From contig NC_003076.8 in the NCBI RefSeq assembly GCF_000001735.4, positions 5,270,001 through 5,334,000 on the forward strand: DNA of 64,000 bases, given 5' to 3'. A program made the position numbers and the translations under genes. The stretch comes from Arabidopsis thaliana. Lineage: Eukaryota > Streptophyta > Magnoliopsida > Brassicales > Brassicaceae. Shown here in pieces: positions 9,998-20,998 of the stretch; the stretch's first letter is position 1; each line of letters begins with the position of its first letter. The notes below the pieces were generated by a model. It worked only from the letters and a program-made list of their open reading frames with translations. It made no database searches and was not told the origin of the DNA.

Positions 9998-12898
9998 ATG
10001 CTAAACTCTCTCTTCCTCTCGGCGCGAGCTTTTCCATCTTTGATCACTAACTCTTCCTCTCGGCGCGCCAAAAGTTCCCAATTTGATCAGTTTAGGGAAA
10101 ACAGAGGAGTCTCTGATGCTGCGATTAAGGTTCCTACTGCTCCATGGATGAAAGGTCCTCTCTTGCTTCGACCCGATGAGATTCTCGACACTAAGAAGAG
10201 AAACAAGCCACGGAAAGTTGAAGAGAAGACGTTCAAGGCGTTGAATCGTAGAGAGAGTGGTGTCAGAGGAAAGAAAGCGATGAAGAAGATCGTGCGTAAC
10301 GTTGAAAAGCTCGATGAAGATAGTGATTCTGAAGAAACCCAGATGGATGATTTGAGCGAATTCGAGTATTTAGGTCGAATTGAGGAGAAAGTTGAGTCCA
10401 AGGATAGATTTGGCGGGAAAATGCCATGGGAGAGAGAAGAAGAGAGGTTTATATTAAGGAGGATGAAGAAGGAGAGCGTTCCGACTACTGCTGAGCTTAT
10501 TCTTGACGAGGGATTGTTGAATAGACTGAGACGTGAAGCTTCGAAGATGAGAAAATGGGTGAATGTGAGGAAAGCAGGTGTTACTGAGTTAGTTGTGAAT
10601 AAGATTAAATCGATGTGGAAGTTGAATGAGCTTGCTATGGTGAGATTTGATGTTCCTCTGTGTCGAAACATGGAGCGAGCTCAAGAGATTATAGAGGTTT
10701 GGTTAGTTCTACTTCATGTCAAACTTGTTGAATATTGATGTTTCTTTGAAGTGATTTCTCATGTTTTCAACAATAGATGAAGACTGGAGGCTTGGTTGTG
10801 TTAAGCAAGAAGGAGTTTTTAGTTGTTTATCGAGGAGGACCGAGTTATTCATCAGAGGGACAAGATGAGATTAGCTCATCATTGTACGAGAGAGAAGCTG
10901 ATAGGTTACTGGATGGTTTGGGACCTAGATATATGGATTGGTGGATGAGAAGACCGTTTCCCGTTGATGCTGACTTGCTTCCTGAAGTTGTTAATGGATA
11001 TATGACTCCATCTAGACGTTGTCCACCAAACACTAGAGCTAAGCTAACCGATGAAGAGCTTACCTACTTGAGAAACATTGCTCAACCTTTACCGTTTCAT
11101 TTCGTCCTTGGTAATTTCCTTCACTATTTTAGATGTCTTTCTCACTCTGTGTTGTGTGTGATATAGAGTTAAGCTTCAGGGAGAGTTATTCATATGTTCC
11201 CGAAGAAATCATGAAAGAATGAGGAAACTTGCTCAAACTTGATATTTTTTTAACAAAAGATGAAACAGTTCTTGAGTAGTTTAAAATTTTTGAGAAGAGA
11301 TAGATCGGGAAATGTCTTGCTTTCCAGAAGTTGCAACATTTAATGTTTAAACTCTCTGGCTTTGTTCTTGTCATTTGCGGATACTATTTATCGACATTCT
11401 CATTGCGTTGGTATTGACTAAGTGCTGCTATCTTTGCATTTGCTTGCGGTTTACTCTCTCGAGCTCTCAACAGTCTTTTTTCTTCTTCTTAATTTGCAAA
11501 GGGAGGAACTATGGGCTTCAAGGTTTAGCTTCCGCTATCGTGAAACTATGGGAGAAATGTATTATTGCAAAGATTGCAATCAAATGGGGAGCTCTCAATA
11601 CAAACAATGAGGAAATGGCAGATGAATTGAGGGTAAATGTCTTTTTTCTTGTGGCCAGTTTTTGAATATATATTCATTATTGATGTGGCTGATGCGAATT
11701 TTTTGGGCTCTATCATATTTTTTCAGTATCTCACTGGCGGTGTTCTGATTCTACGCAACAAATACTTGATAGTACTATACAGAGGCAAGGACTTCCTTTC
11801 TGATGAGGTCGCGGATTTGGTTGAGGACAGAGAGAGATTACTCAGCAGATACCAACATTTTGAAGAAACTAAACGCGAGAGCGATATAGAACTCTTGGAG
11901 GTGGTAACAAATGGTAAACAGTTGAAGGAAACAAACAAAAGTGGAACTTTATTAGAGTTTCAAGAACTGCAAAGAAAATTCGGAGAAATGGACCCGAGAA
12001 ACCTAGAGACTGAAGCTGAGAAAGCAAGACTAGAGAAGGAACTCAAAAGCCAAGAACACAAGCTTTCCATAGTAAGTCTTTTTTAGCTTCATTGCATCTT
12101 TTAAAATTTCGCTAAGGTAATATAAGTTCCATGGATTTGTTATTTTCGGGTTTTGTTTGCAGCTAAAATCAAAGATAGAGAAATCAAATATGGAGTTGTT
12201 TAAATTAAATTCTTTGTGGAAACCATCGGAGGGAGATGATGACATCGAGATATTGACTAATGAAGAAAGAGAATGCTTGAGAAGAATAGGGCTGAAGATG
12301 AACAGCAGCTTAGTTCTTGGTAAGCGCCACCGGATCCATTCTTGTCTTCTTCTTATTCTGTATCCATTGTCTATAAGATTATATTACACAAATCTCAATT
12401 TGGTATTTGTTTCATTTGTAGGTAGAAGAGGAGTCTTTTTTGGTGTAATGGAAGGTCTACATCAGCATTGGAAGCACAGGGAAGTAGCAAAAGTGATCAC
12501 GATGCAGAAGCTTTTCTCCAGAGTTGTCTACACAGCAAAAGCGCTTGAAACAGAGAGCAATGGAGTACTAATCTCAATCGAAAAACTTAAAGAAGGGCAC
12601 GCCATACTCATATACCGTGGCAAGAACTACAAACGTCCTTCATCGAAACTGATGGCACAGAATCTTTTGACGAAAAGAAAAGCATTGCAACGATCTGTTG
12701 TGATGCAGCGACTCGGCGTAAGTGAAATGAATGAAAACGTATCTATCTCTTTCATTTTTGATTGAGAGAATGCTCTGAACCCCATTTGAATTAATACTTT
12801 CATTGTGGCAGTCACTGAAGTTCTTTGCTTACCAGAGAGAGAGAGCAATAGAAGATTTGAAGGTGAGTTTGGTAAATCTTCAAGACTCTGCTTTCTGA
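9998..12898 (+). CDS. CRS1: CRM-domain chloroplast group IIA intron splicing facilitator
   Basis: Seven exons: 9998-10696, 10777-11110, 11502-11632, 11727-12071, 12163-12319, 12422-12717 and 12812-12898, giving 682 residues. I chose the ATG at 9998 over an in-frame ATG 114 bases upstream because the sequence from 9998 begins with a typical transit peptide ([15 protein letters not shown]). Three CRM RNA-binding domains follow, at about residues 165-260, 340-425 and 540-650. Each ends in a signature such as [16 protein letters not shown] or [10 protein letters not shown] coiled, charged linker separates domains two and three. Maize CRS1 is needed to splice the group IIA intron in atpF. Probably At5g16180. 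It lies about 8.5 kb from a CRS2 homologue. The upstream gene's stop is only 246 bases away, so the promoter is compact. Confidence 0.92.
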
Positions 12899-13662
12899 GT
12901 TCTGTTGATCCCAAATGGTTTGCAAGGAAGAGCTGAAAAAAGTTTACCTACCAAAGCAAATTTATTTACTTAACTTGATCACACATTCTTTTTCTTTTAC
13001 TGTGGTATATGATTCACATTTTCTGATTACCTGATTATTATGTATATAAATTCACATTTTCTTAATTAAATATATAACCAAATTTGTTAGCTTTGCTAAT
13101 AATGTAACTTTTTAAAATTCTTTTTGTATTCCAAATAGCCAGCCTAATAAGGTGAAAATACCCTGAGTGCTACGCAAAATTGGGTCCAAAAGAAAAGCAT
13201 TCTGCAGTGAATTATTGATTGGCGTTATATACTAACTGAGTACACTAGTTGAAGCTTTAAAGTTGGCTTTTTAAGGATCGATCCAAAAACATTTCCCATA
13301 CTTTTCAAAAGTAAATACCCCAACTTTTGTGCTGTCTAAAATATTTTTGTCATGTGCTACTTGATCTTCACCTTTTTACTATTTTTTAATCTTATTTTTT
13401 CACATTTTTCGGATCAATGAAAATTTTAATGAACATGAAAGAAATGGAGGAAACTAATGATCATACAACAAATTACAATGTGCGTACTCAAGAATCTTAC
13501 ACGCACTATATAAACATATGGACTAATTAACACTGTACAAAAAAATAAAGATATTAATGAATAAGAATTGTATTAAATAAAATAATTCACCTACTTATTC
13601 TGAAATATGAAAAAGAAAAGAACGAGAATACTAACGGATATATAAATTACTAATTACACTTA
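12899..13662. other. Convergent 3' spacer between CRS1 and CSLA11
   Basis: AT-rich spacer between two convergent genes, expected to contain both 3' UTRs. No open frame with splice partners, RNA gene or repeat of note is visible. Confidence 0.5.
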
Positions 13663-16476
13663 TCAAGTTCCTATAAAACCAATTCCGGCAATAATAAAAG
13701 CAAGAGCCTGCATGTAAAGATAGATATATAACACTGTCTTCCCAAAGACAAGGTTATATGATGCACAGCACAATATGTATATCCCCACCATCATCTCTTT
13801 TGAGTTTATCCTGCAACAAAGTTTGGAGATAAATCATATGAAGAAAAAATCCTAAACTGATTATTATTTGCTTGATTGATTACCTTTCGAGAAACCCGTT
13901 GCGAGGTTTTCTTACTTGGGGAAGTAACTTAGTCTCAAGCGCATCACCTAATTTCTCGGTGACGACCCATTCGTTAACTCTCCCTCCTTCAAGTAAACCG
14001 ATGAAAGTGCCTTTGGTCCGATGCATAGCCATTACATTCTCGAATAAGACCCAAAAAATCACGAGGTAGAAAGATCTACATGCATACCAAATGTACTTCA
14101 TAATAAATTCATTGTTGTATACTATAATCTGGCTAGTTACTACTATGATGTGAATAAATGAACATAGTACTAACCTTGGTGTGGCAATGGCATTGAATAG
14201 AGTGATCATAAAAGGAAAATAAACGGTTGACCAAGTCGGAATGTTGACTTCGGGAAAGAATACGCTCGTAGGAAGAATGAAACAATAGAAGAAGAAAGTG
14301 AAGAAATGGACTATGATCTTCCTTACGAAAAAGAAACTATAGATCACATACAATTTCTTCCAAATCGTCACTCTCTGTTCAAATTACCAAATCAAATTCG
14401 TTAGTACCAACATTATATTATTACTTAAGATCATACAAAAAAAAACTTAAATTAAATTGGCATGCATCACAATGGATGTTTGTTTCTCATAATGGACAAA
14501 AAAAAAATTAAAAAAAAAAAAAAAGTTGGTGTGTCTTAGAATGAAATAAATTAAGATAGAGAATAAAAGTATCTTTCGTTTTGATTGGTCAGATATATAG
14601 AATGAATAATAGTAGTAGTGTACCTTATTGCGAATAATTTCCATAGTCATTTTTCTGAAGAGATTAGCTGGACCGCATGACCATCGATGTTGCTGGAATC
14701 TGAATGCCTTAAATTGGCTTGGTAGCTCACTTTTCACCTACAAATTATTAAAAGTTTGTTTATTTGATATCCACACGTAAAAATACAAATCATATTATAT
14801 ATTGTCAATTGAAATCATGTGCATAAAGTGTGTGCACAGCAACAACAACACATGTGACGAATATTAATTAGGATTTGGACTGGTTTTATACGATGTAAAG
14901 ATTTGGACACACATTTATTAGTTATAGTCCAAAAGAATTGGAAGTACCGAAACATCGTTGACAAAGACAAATTTCCAGCCGTGTAGACCTACACGAACGG
15001 CCAAGTCCATGTCCTCTACGGTGGTCCGGTCTTTCCAACCACCAGCTTCTTCCATCGCCGCCAGTCTCCATACACCCGCAGTCCCTGCGAACGTCCAATT
15101 ATATTGTTTAAAGTCTAAACTATATTTTAGAGTAACGTACCAAAATATATTTGAAAGGAGAGATTTTGAAGATTACAAGATAGATTTGAATGTATATATT
15201 TTATTGTTATTGGAAAAACTTACTGGATAATCATTATCAATTGGTTTGGATATTTTTATTCAAGAATAAAAGTTAGAAATTGAAGCTACACATAATATAA
15301 AATTAGAGGATCTAAGAAATAAAATATGAAGTTTTCGACCATAGGATAAAGTATTTTAATAAATGTTGATAAGGGTGCATCTACCATTAAAGCCAAAGAA
15401 GGCATGTCTAGTGGATCCGGATTCTTGCTCTGCCGTGAAATGGTAATTGAGGGACATCTCCTGCATCCTAGTCATCAAGCACTTCTTTGCGTTCACTATA
15501 CCAAGCAATAGGTTTTCTTAGATCATATGACTATGAGTAAACAAATAATTTATCTCAAAACCAATTGACAATAAATTGAAAGTGTATTGTTTGTATCAAC
15601 CGCAAATAGTCATACCAAATTTCCATCGAGCTTGAACAAGAGCGAGTTCGGGATTGTGGATAAGAAATGGGACAGTGCGTTCGAGGTAGTCGGGCTCTGG
15701 CTGAAAATCAGCATCGAAGATTGCAATGTAGGTGCATGTTTTGACGTAACTATGCCTCATACCTTGTTTAAGAGCTCCAGCCTTATAGCCATTTCTATTG
15801 TCTCTCCTCTCACATTTTATGTTTATGCCTTTGGTTGCCCATTTTCCACACTCTGTGCTTACCATTTCCTGCAATTAACACATTAGCCGCTTGACTTTTT
15901 CTTCCGTTAAAAAAAAAAACAGATTCCTTTAGTTTGACAAAAATAAAATAAATACAGATTCCTTTATATTTTTAATGTAGATATAATATTATTACTAGTA
16001 ATTAATAGCATGCGTTTAGAACAATCAATGTGTGTACCATGATGGTGGGATCAGTGGAATCATCTAAAACTTGAACGATTAGTCGATCCAATGGCCATAT
16101 GAGTCTGCAAGCAGCACCAATGGATAACTTAAACACCTGTGAAGTAGAACTTTACTTAAAAAGCTGCATCACTATATATAATTGAAATAACTTCTTTGAA
16201 CAAAAAAAAAAATACCTCTCGTTCGTTGTACATTGGGATTTGGACAAGAACCATGGGAAAGTTTTGATTTCCGAGCTCCAAGTCCTCTTGCATTGCCTCC
16301 CATTTGTAAATCTTCTCGGGTTTGCGTTTACACAACTTGACGTAGATTACTACAATGTTCATATATAAACTTTCTACGAAAACTAATAGTGAGATGACCA
16401 AACATATAGCCACCAAACACTTGAACATTGGAACTATAAGTAGACTTCTCATATCTCTCCACCACATCGTCTTCAT
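13663..16476 (-). CDS. CSLA11: Cellulose-synthase-like A protein, glucomannan 4-beta-mannosyltransferase (GT2)
   Basis: Nine exons: 16216-16476, 16038-16136, 15616-15868, 15385-15495, 15084-14948, 14737-14624, 14374-14175, 14075-13884 and 13810-13663. They join in phase to 504 residues. Golgi enzyme that polymerises beta-1,4-mannan or glucomannan from GDP-sugars. One N-terminal membrane helix (about residues 10-42) precedes the catalytic loop. The processive GT2 signature is complete: [15 protein letters not shown] (DxD), TVEDMD and QQHRW (QxxRW). Several C-terminal helices follow. Compared with CSLA proteins such as CSLA9 (from memory), the N-terminus is some 30 residues shorter and starts [16 protein letters not shown]. 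That could reflect a missed upstream start or real shortening. Probably At5g16190. All catalytic motifs are intact, so this is not an obvious pseudogene. Confidence 0.92.
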
Positions 16477-19400
16477 GCTTAATTATCTTTACTCTTTAGT
16501 CTTTACACCATTATATATGCTTCAAGCTTTTCGAAAGTCGCAGCTGCATCCTGAACTATTCTTCGCAAAAGAAATTTAACTATTCTTCTTAGAACCAAGA
16601 AGTGGGAGTGAGAGATAGAGTTTTTGAAGGAAGAGGAGATGATTTTAGAAATGGGTTTTTCTTGTTCTGTCTATAAGTGTCTGACTTTTACAGAGATTCT
16701 CTTTTTTTTTGTTGAATTAAGTAAGGAATTTGTCTTAGTTTTTGTTTCTATTTTGATTCGTCGTCGTTTTACCGGAAATCTGTGGACCTGATCTAGAACA
16801 TGATCATAGCTAGTGGGAACAACAAGATGAGAAAAAAGGACCAAACAATGTTTTAACTTTTTAACTCAGTCTCACTATTTTTATTCATAACTTCCACGTG
16901 CTACTTACATATACCTAATTGTATCGTATATCTTTTTTGTAATACTCAATCACGCACATATACGTCATCTTTTAATTTTCAGATTATTACTTCAGTATAT
17001 GGTTTTCCAATTACATGATAAAATAGTATACTTATTTTTAAGTTTTGTCAATCTTTCTATTTTTTGGGATTTCTTTTTGTATTTATACTAATTTTTAAGC
17101 GTAAATAAAAGGGATCATAATTAATTAATTGTTTTAAGTTTGTCAAACTCTTAGTTAATGGCAACCACAATCTCGACAAAATCAATGTAAATTAAGAAAA
17201 CAACCACTGTGAAGTAGATTAGTATACTAAGCACTGTAATTTCGAGAACAACGACAACAATTAATGATCTGTCTGTGCAATATAAATAACACAAGTTAAC
17301 AACCATAATTATATTTCTTGACCTAGTTCTTTCGTAGGAAAGAGTCAAATCATTGAACGGAAACATGTTTTTTAATGTCTCAAAGTGATGAGAACGTAAC
17401 CGGAGTTAACCGGTACGATTGGGTCAATAAGGACGAAATGGATTTATTGCTTTGAGTAAAACAATTGTTTCCCTAATTAGTGGAATTATCTCCATAGTTT
17501 GTAGGATCCACAAATTGTCTTCTCTTTCTTTTTCCTTTGTAAATATTATCACAAAGCTCATCAAGTGTGTGACCGACTGATTTGATCAGTGTGTTTATCT
17601 TTCAGTGGTGTGTATTGCATTGATTCGTCTGGCTGTTGTTGCAACTAAGTTTTGGTTGTAAAAAGGTGCGTTGCAACTAAATTTTGGTTGTAAAAAGAGT
17701 TCACAAACTTCTATGTTCCGTTTTTTTTTGTAATCCAAAGCTCTTTGAATAATGTCATTACAAGACAAGGGAAATCATTACTTATAACTTAATCTTACAT
17801 ATGTCTACGCCTTTATACTATGTCCAATGATATTGGCGAGAAACGAATTTGGAAATGTCCAATGATATAAGTAAAAAGAAGGGAATAAAGAAAGAAAGGA
17901 AAAGTCAGATCTGGAAAATGTCTTTGCACTATGAGAAAAAAATGTTCCACTTGACTGACCTTTGTCCCTATCATAAGCAAGTGGCAAATGTCAACTATTT
18001 AACGTGACTCGACTAGAGTTGTATTTTTTCTTGAACAAAAGAATAAAAAGACTCGAAGTTGAGTTATGCGCAGTGTAGCTCACGCTCTTTAATTACGGCT
18101 GAGAAATGCAAAACCTGAATGATGGACTGGTATGTGTTTGCACCAAGACAATTAAGGCCCATTAACATATAGGCTATTACGAAACATGAAGCTAAGAATT
18201 GAACAATATAGTATAAGGTGCTAATTACAATTTTACAGGGATACTGGGAGACCAAAATACGAAAAAGAAGAAGAGAGGTGAACTAAAATAGGAAATTACT
18301 ACTACACTTTCCTTAACATTCGGAATTTTAGATAATAGTATTATAGCGATGTCCTAACTTTTTTGGTAGAACTTTTTAGGGATCAATTACGAGATCGGCA
18401 TAATTAAGTATATGCCTTTGTTTAATTAGGTACTTTTTCATATGCTTATAGAAATAGGTACTTTTCTTTCTGTTTATGTTACGCTTTTACCTTTCTGCAT
18501 TTTTTCTTCATTTTTCCAGTACTTCTCTCAACGGTGATGACAATGAACTCCGTTGACAATAACGAACAATTTTTTGGTTTAGAATTAGTGATGAATTGGG
18601 GATTAATTGATTTGAATCGTTTTTAAGAGTAGAACCCTTGGGTTTCCTAGATAGTATCTTTAGGGTTTATATTTCTTCCATAACAAATCGTTTAACTTGA
18701 TTGATTGGATTAATTGGAGACGACGTGTTGGTGATGGAGAAAGTTGGAAACGAAAGAAATAGTGTTTTTGATGGACTTAAAGGTGATGGTGTTGACAAAT
18801 ATGGTGTTTATGAAGCAAGTGCGGCAGTGAGAAGTGAGGATTGAGGATTTGAGTTGCAGGAAAATTTGCTGAAGACAATGGTGTTTTATCAACATTATAA
18901 CCTCACATAAGGGGCAAAACCGTCATTTCTTTACCAATATATGCTTATTTCCATAAACCCATTCAAAAAATTCATTTTTTCTAATTATTGGGCCAAAATG
19001 TGTCCAATCTTACGAAAGCCCTAACTTTTTAGTTCTTATAGTAACAAATTCCATATTCATGTAGGGCTTAATATTTTTGTCAGCAATAAATGGTATTTTC
19101 TTCAGCTGTATAGTAAAGAAGACAAACTTTTTTTTTTTTGTGCAATAAAAGAAGACAAACTTTAAGAAGCAGCAATTATGTGTCTCCTTGTCATGGCTAC
19201 CTATTTTATCATTTTGCCCTCCACAAGCTAAAACCCAAATCATTTCTATTGACTCTAAATAGCCGTTGCGAAAATTTCAACACTCCTTTTCTAAATTATG
19301 TAATATTTTATGTTACACGCCAAGGAAAAATAACAATAGAATATAATTTACCACATGTGGTAAGTTTGTCCTGTTATATTCAAAAGATTCACTAGATCCA

Positions 19401-19658
19401 ATGATTTAATAACGTAACTCGAACATTTGTTCTCTTTTTGCTCTTATTCATAATCTCTAATTTTTAATTAACTAAATCCTAGAGACTAGAGAGTAAAGGT
19501 TATAGTCTACAATATCTTAAATCGCAGTAAGAACAAATAAACGGTCATTGAAAAATATGACATTTTAAGAACTGGAGTATTAAGGATTTAAAGATCATAT
19601 TTTGTAACAAAATTAAACGGAGAAAAAAGAAGAGAACAAAAAGGTGTGTTTTTTTTAT
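16477..19658. other. Gene-poor spacer of about 3 kb
   Basis: The left end is the CSLA11 promoter, with one CACGTG at 16895-16900. The rest is AT-rich with no supported gene. A 32-base-period direct repeat at 17639-17698 is listed separately. Around 18530-18840 there is a stretch rich in GATGG and GTTGA words that contains a 36-codon open frame starting at 18734; it lacks any motif I recognise. I see no terminal inverted repeats or transposase remnants. Confidence 0.45.
17639..17698 (+). repeat. Direct repeat, two copies, period 32
   Basis: The word ttgcaactaagttttggttg begins at 17639 and recurs as ttgcaactaaattttggttg at 17671, both followed by taaaaag. One mismatch is seen. This looks like a small local tandem duplication in non-coding DNA. 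Confidence 0.75.
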
Positions 19659-20150
19659 TTATTGCTCAGGAATAGAAACCAGGACTGGTCGCCATGGTTT
19701 TCTTAAAATCCTTAACCGAAATGATTGAACCGAACCGGATGAACCGAATCGTCGAGCCGTTAACTCTCTGCCGTCACCGTTTGAAGTGACGTTTAACGGC
19801 GAAATCTCGCTTCTCTCTTCTCCAATTCCGTCTATATCTTCTCTGCCTTTGTACGGCGGCGACGGCGATGTGACCAAGAGCTCTCTCAATTTACGCCTAG
19901 TAGCACGGTGGTTTCCCCTCTTCTTATTCCCGGAATTTCCATCTGATTCCGGAGATTCCTCAAGGATCTGACGGAGATTCCGTCTGCGACTATCGGAGCT
20001 CTTATCGAACAACATCCGCAGGGTTTTGCGTCGTCGGAGATTGAATACAGGGCTCTTCGTTGGACTCATCGTGGGACTCCCCGCGGTGGACGCTTCCAAG
20101 CTACGATGTGCCGCGAAGAGCTTGAATTTGTGTAGACGGGAGAGTGACAT
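19659..20150 (-). CDS. Small basic single-exon protein, database name '50S ribosomal protein-related', function unknown
   Basis: An uninterrupted frame of 163 codons starting at the ATG at 20150 (MSLSRLHKFKLF). The frame stays open upstream to about 20240 but has no earlier ATG. The protein is rich in R, S and L, has no membrane segment or signal peptide, and resembles no ribosomal protein that I can see. Three copies of a short motif stand out: RRKTLRMLFDKS (about residues 40-51), RRRNLRQILEES (55-66) and TRRKLRELLVTS (84-95). The C-terminus, FRLRILRKPWRPVLVSIPE, resembles the tail of other plant proteins with this database name. Probably At5g16200. The name should not be read as evidence of function. 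A CACGTG lies about 250 bases upstream. Confidence 0.75.
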   Translation of the reverse strand: MSLSRLHKFKLFAAHRSLEASTAGSPTMSPTKSPVFNLRRRKTLRMLFDKSSDSRRRNLRQILEESPESDGNSGNKKRGNHRATRRKLRELLVTSPSPPYKGREDIDGIGEERSEISPLNVTSNGDGRELTARRFGSSGSVQSFRLRILRKPWRPVLVSIPEQ

Positions 20151-20998
20151 CGTGAGATTCAACGGTGGATCGATACGATCGCGAATTCGCCGTCTGATCG
20201 CTTTCTCCTTCACTTTTTTTTTTCTTTCTTTTTCTGTCACATTTATAGAAGATGCGAGAATTTAGCAACTTAGTAACGGCGAAGTATTCATAGTAATAAT
20301 CATTTTAGCGTGATTCAAACATAGATTTATGTATTTAACCTTACCAAATTGCAATTAAAAAGATGCGCCATAACGAAGAAAATGTTAGGAAGCACCTGAC
20401 ACGTGTATATAAGCCATAGTCTCCACCGGACTAGTCTAATTGCATGTTTACGAGGCCCCCTCTCAATTTGTCATTTAGCCTAACCACGCGTGCGAGGCCC
20501 ACATATACACGAGAAAGCCCAAAATATGTGGACAATAATAATTGAGCCAATTTGATTTTGACATAACGCGCTTTTATTAGTCTGCATGATTCTTGTCACA
20601 ACTTGGTAAAATTGAATAATTCTAGTCTCATCGAATATGTCTGAACAAAATTAACCAATACATATATATATATATATATATATGGGAGAATTCAAGTCGC
20701 ACCATTTTATATTCTTGTGCTTCACAATACTTGAGAATGAATAACACTTCATTACGTAAATGAGATTATTTATAGACAGATCACCTAAGGGGAAATGACA
20801 AATGAGATGGACCAAAATTACCCTTAGCTCCAGCTACTAAAAAATTCTGAATGGATCTTCTTCCTAAGTAAAAAAACAAAATAGCTAAAAGAGAGATAAA
20901 AATAAAGCAAGCCAAATAACAAAAGAACATGATTTTATTTCTGTGTATTTAGAATATATGCAGTAGATGTATTAAATGAATAAAAACCTGGTCTATAT
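20151..20998. other. Spacer between the basic protein gene and the LisH/HEAT gene
   Basis: The left part is the probable promoter of the basic protein gene, with CACGTG at 20400-20405. The right part probably holds the 3' UTR of the LisH/HEAT gene, which reads toward it. An (AT) microsatellite lies at 20662-20683. No coding sequence is supported. Confidence 0.5.
20662..20683. repeat. (AT)11 microsatellite
   Basis: Eleven consecutive AT dinucleotides at 20662-20683, followed by GGGAGAA. Likely length-variable between accessions. Confidence 0.9.

Noticed and set aside
10087..10671. 194-codon open frame antisense to the first CRS1 exon
   Set aside because: It is the mirror of a strongly coding exon rich in Glu and Lys, giving a Ser/Leu/Phe-rich product with no motif or splice partners.
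16477..19658. Possible transposon in the 3-kb spacer
   Set aside because: I found no terminal inverted repeats, target-site duplication, reverse transcriptase or transposase motifs.
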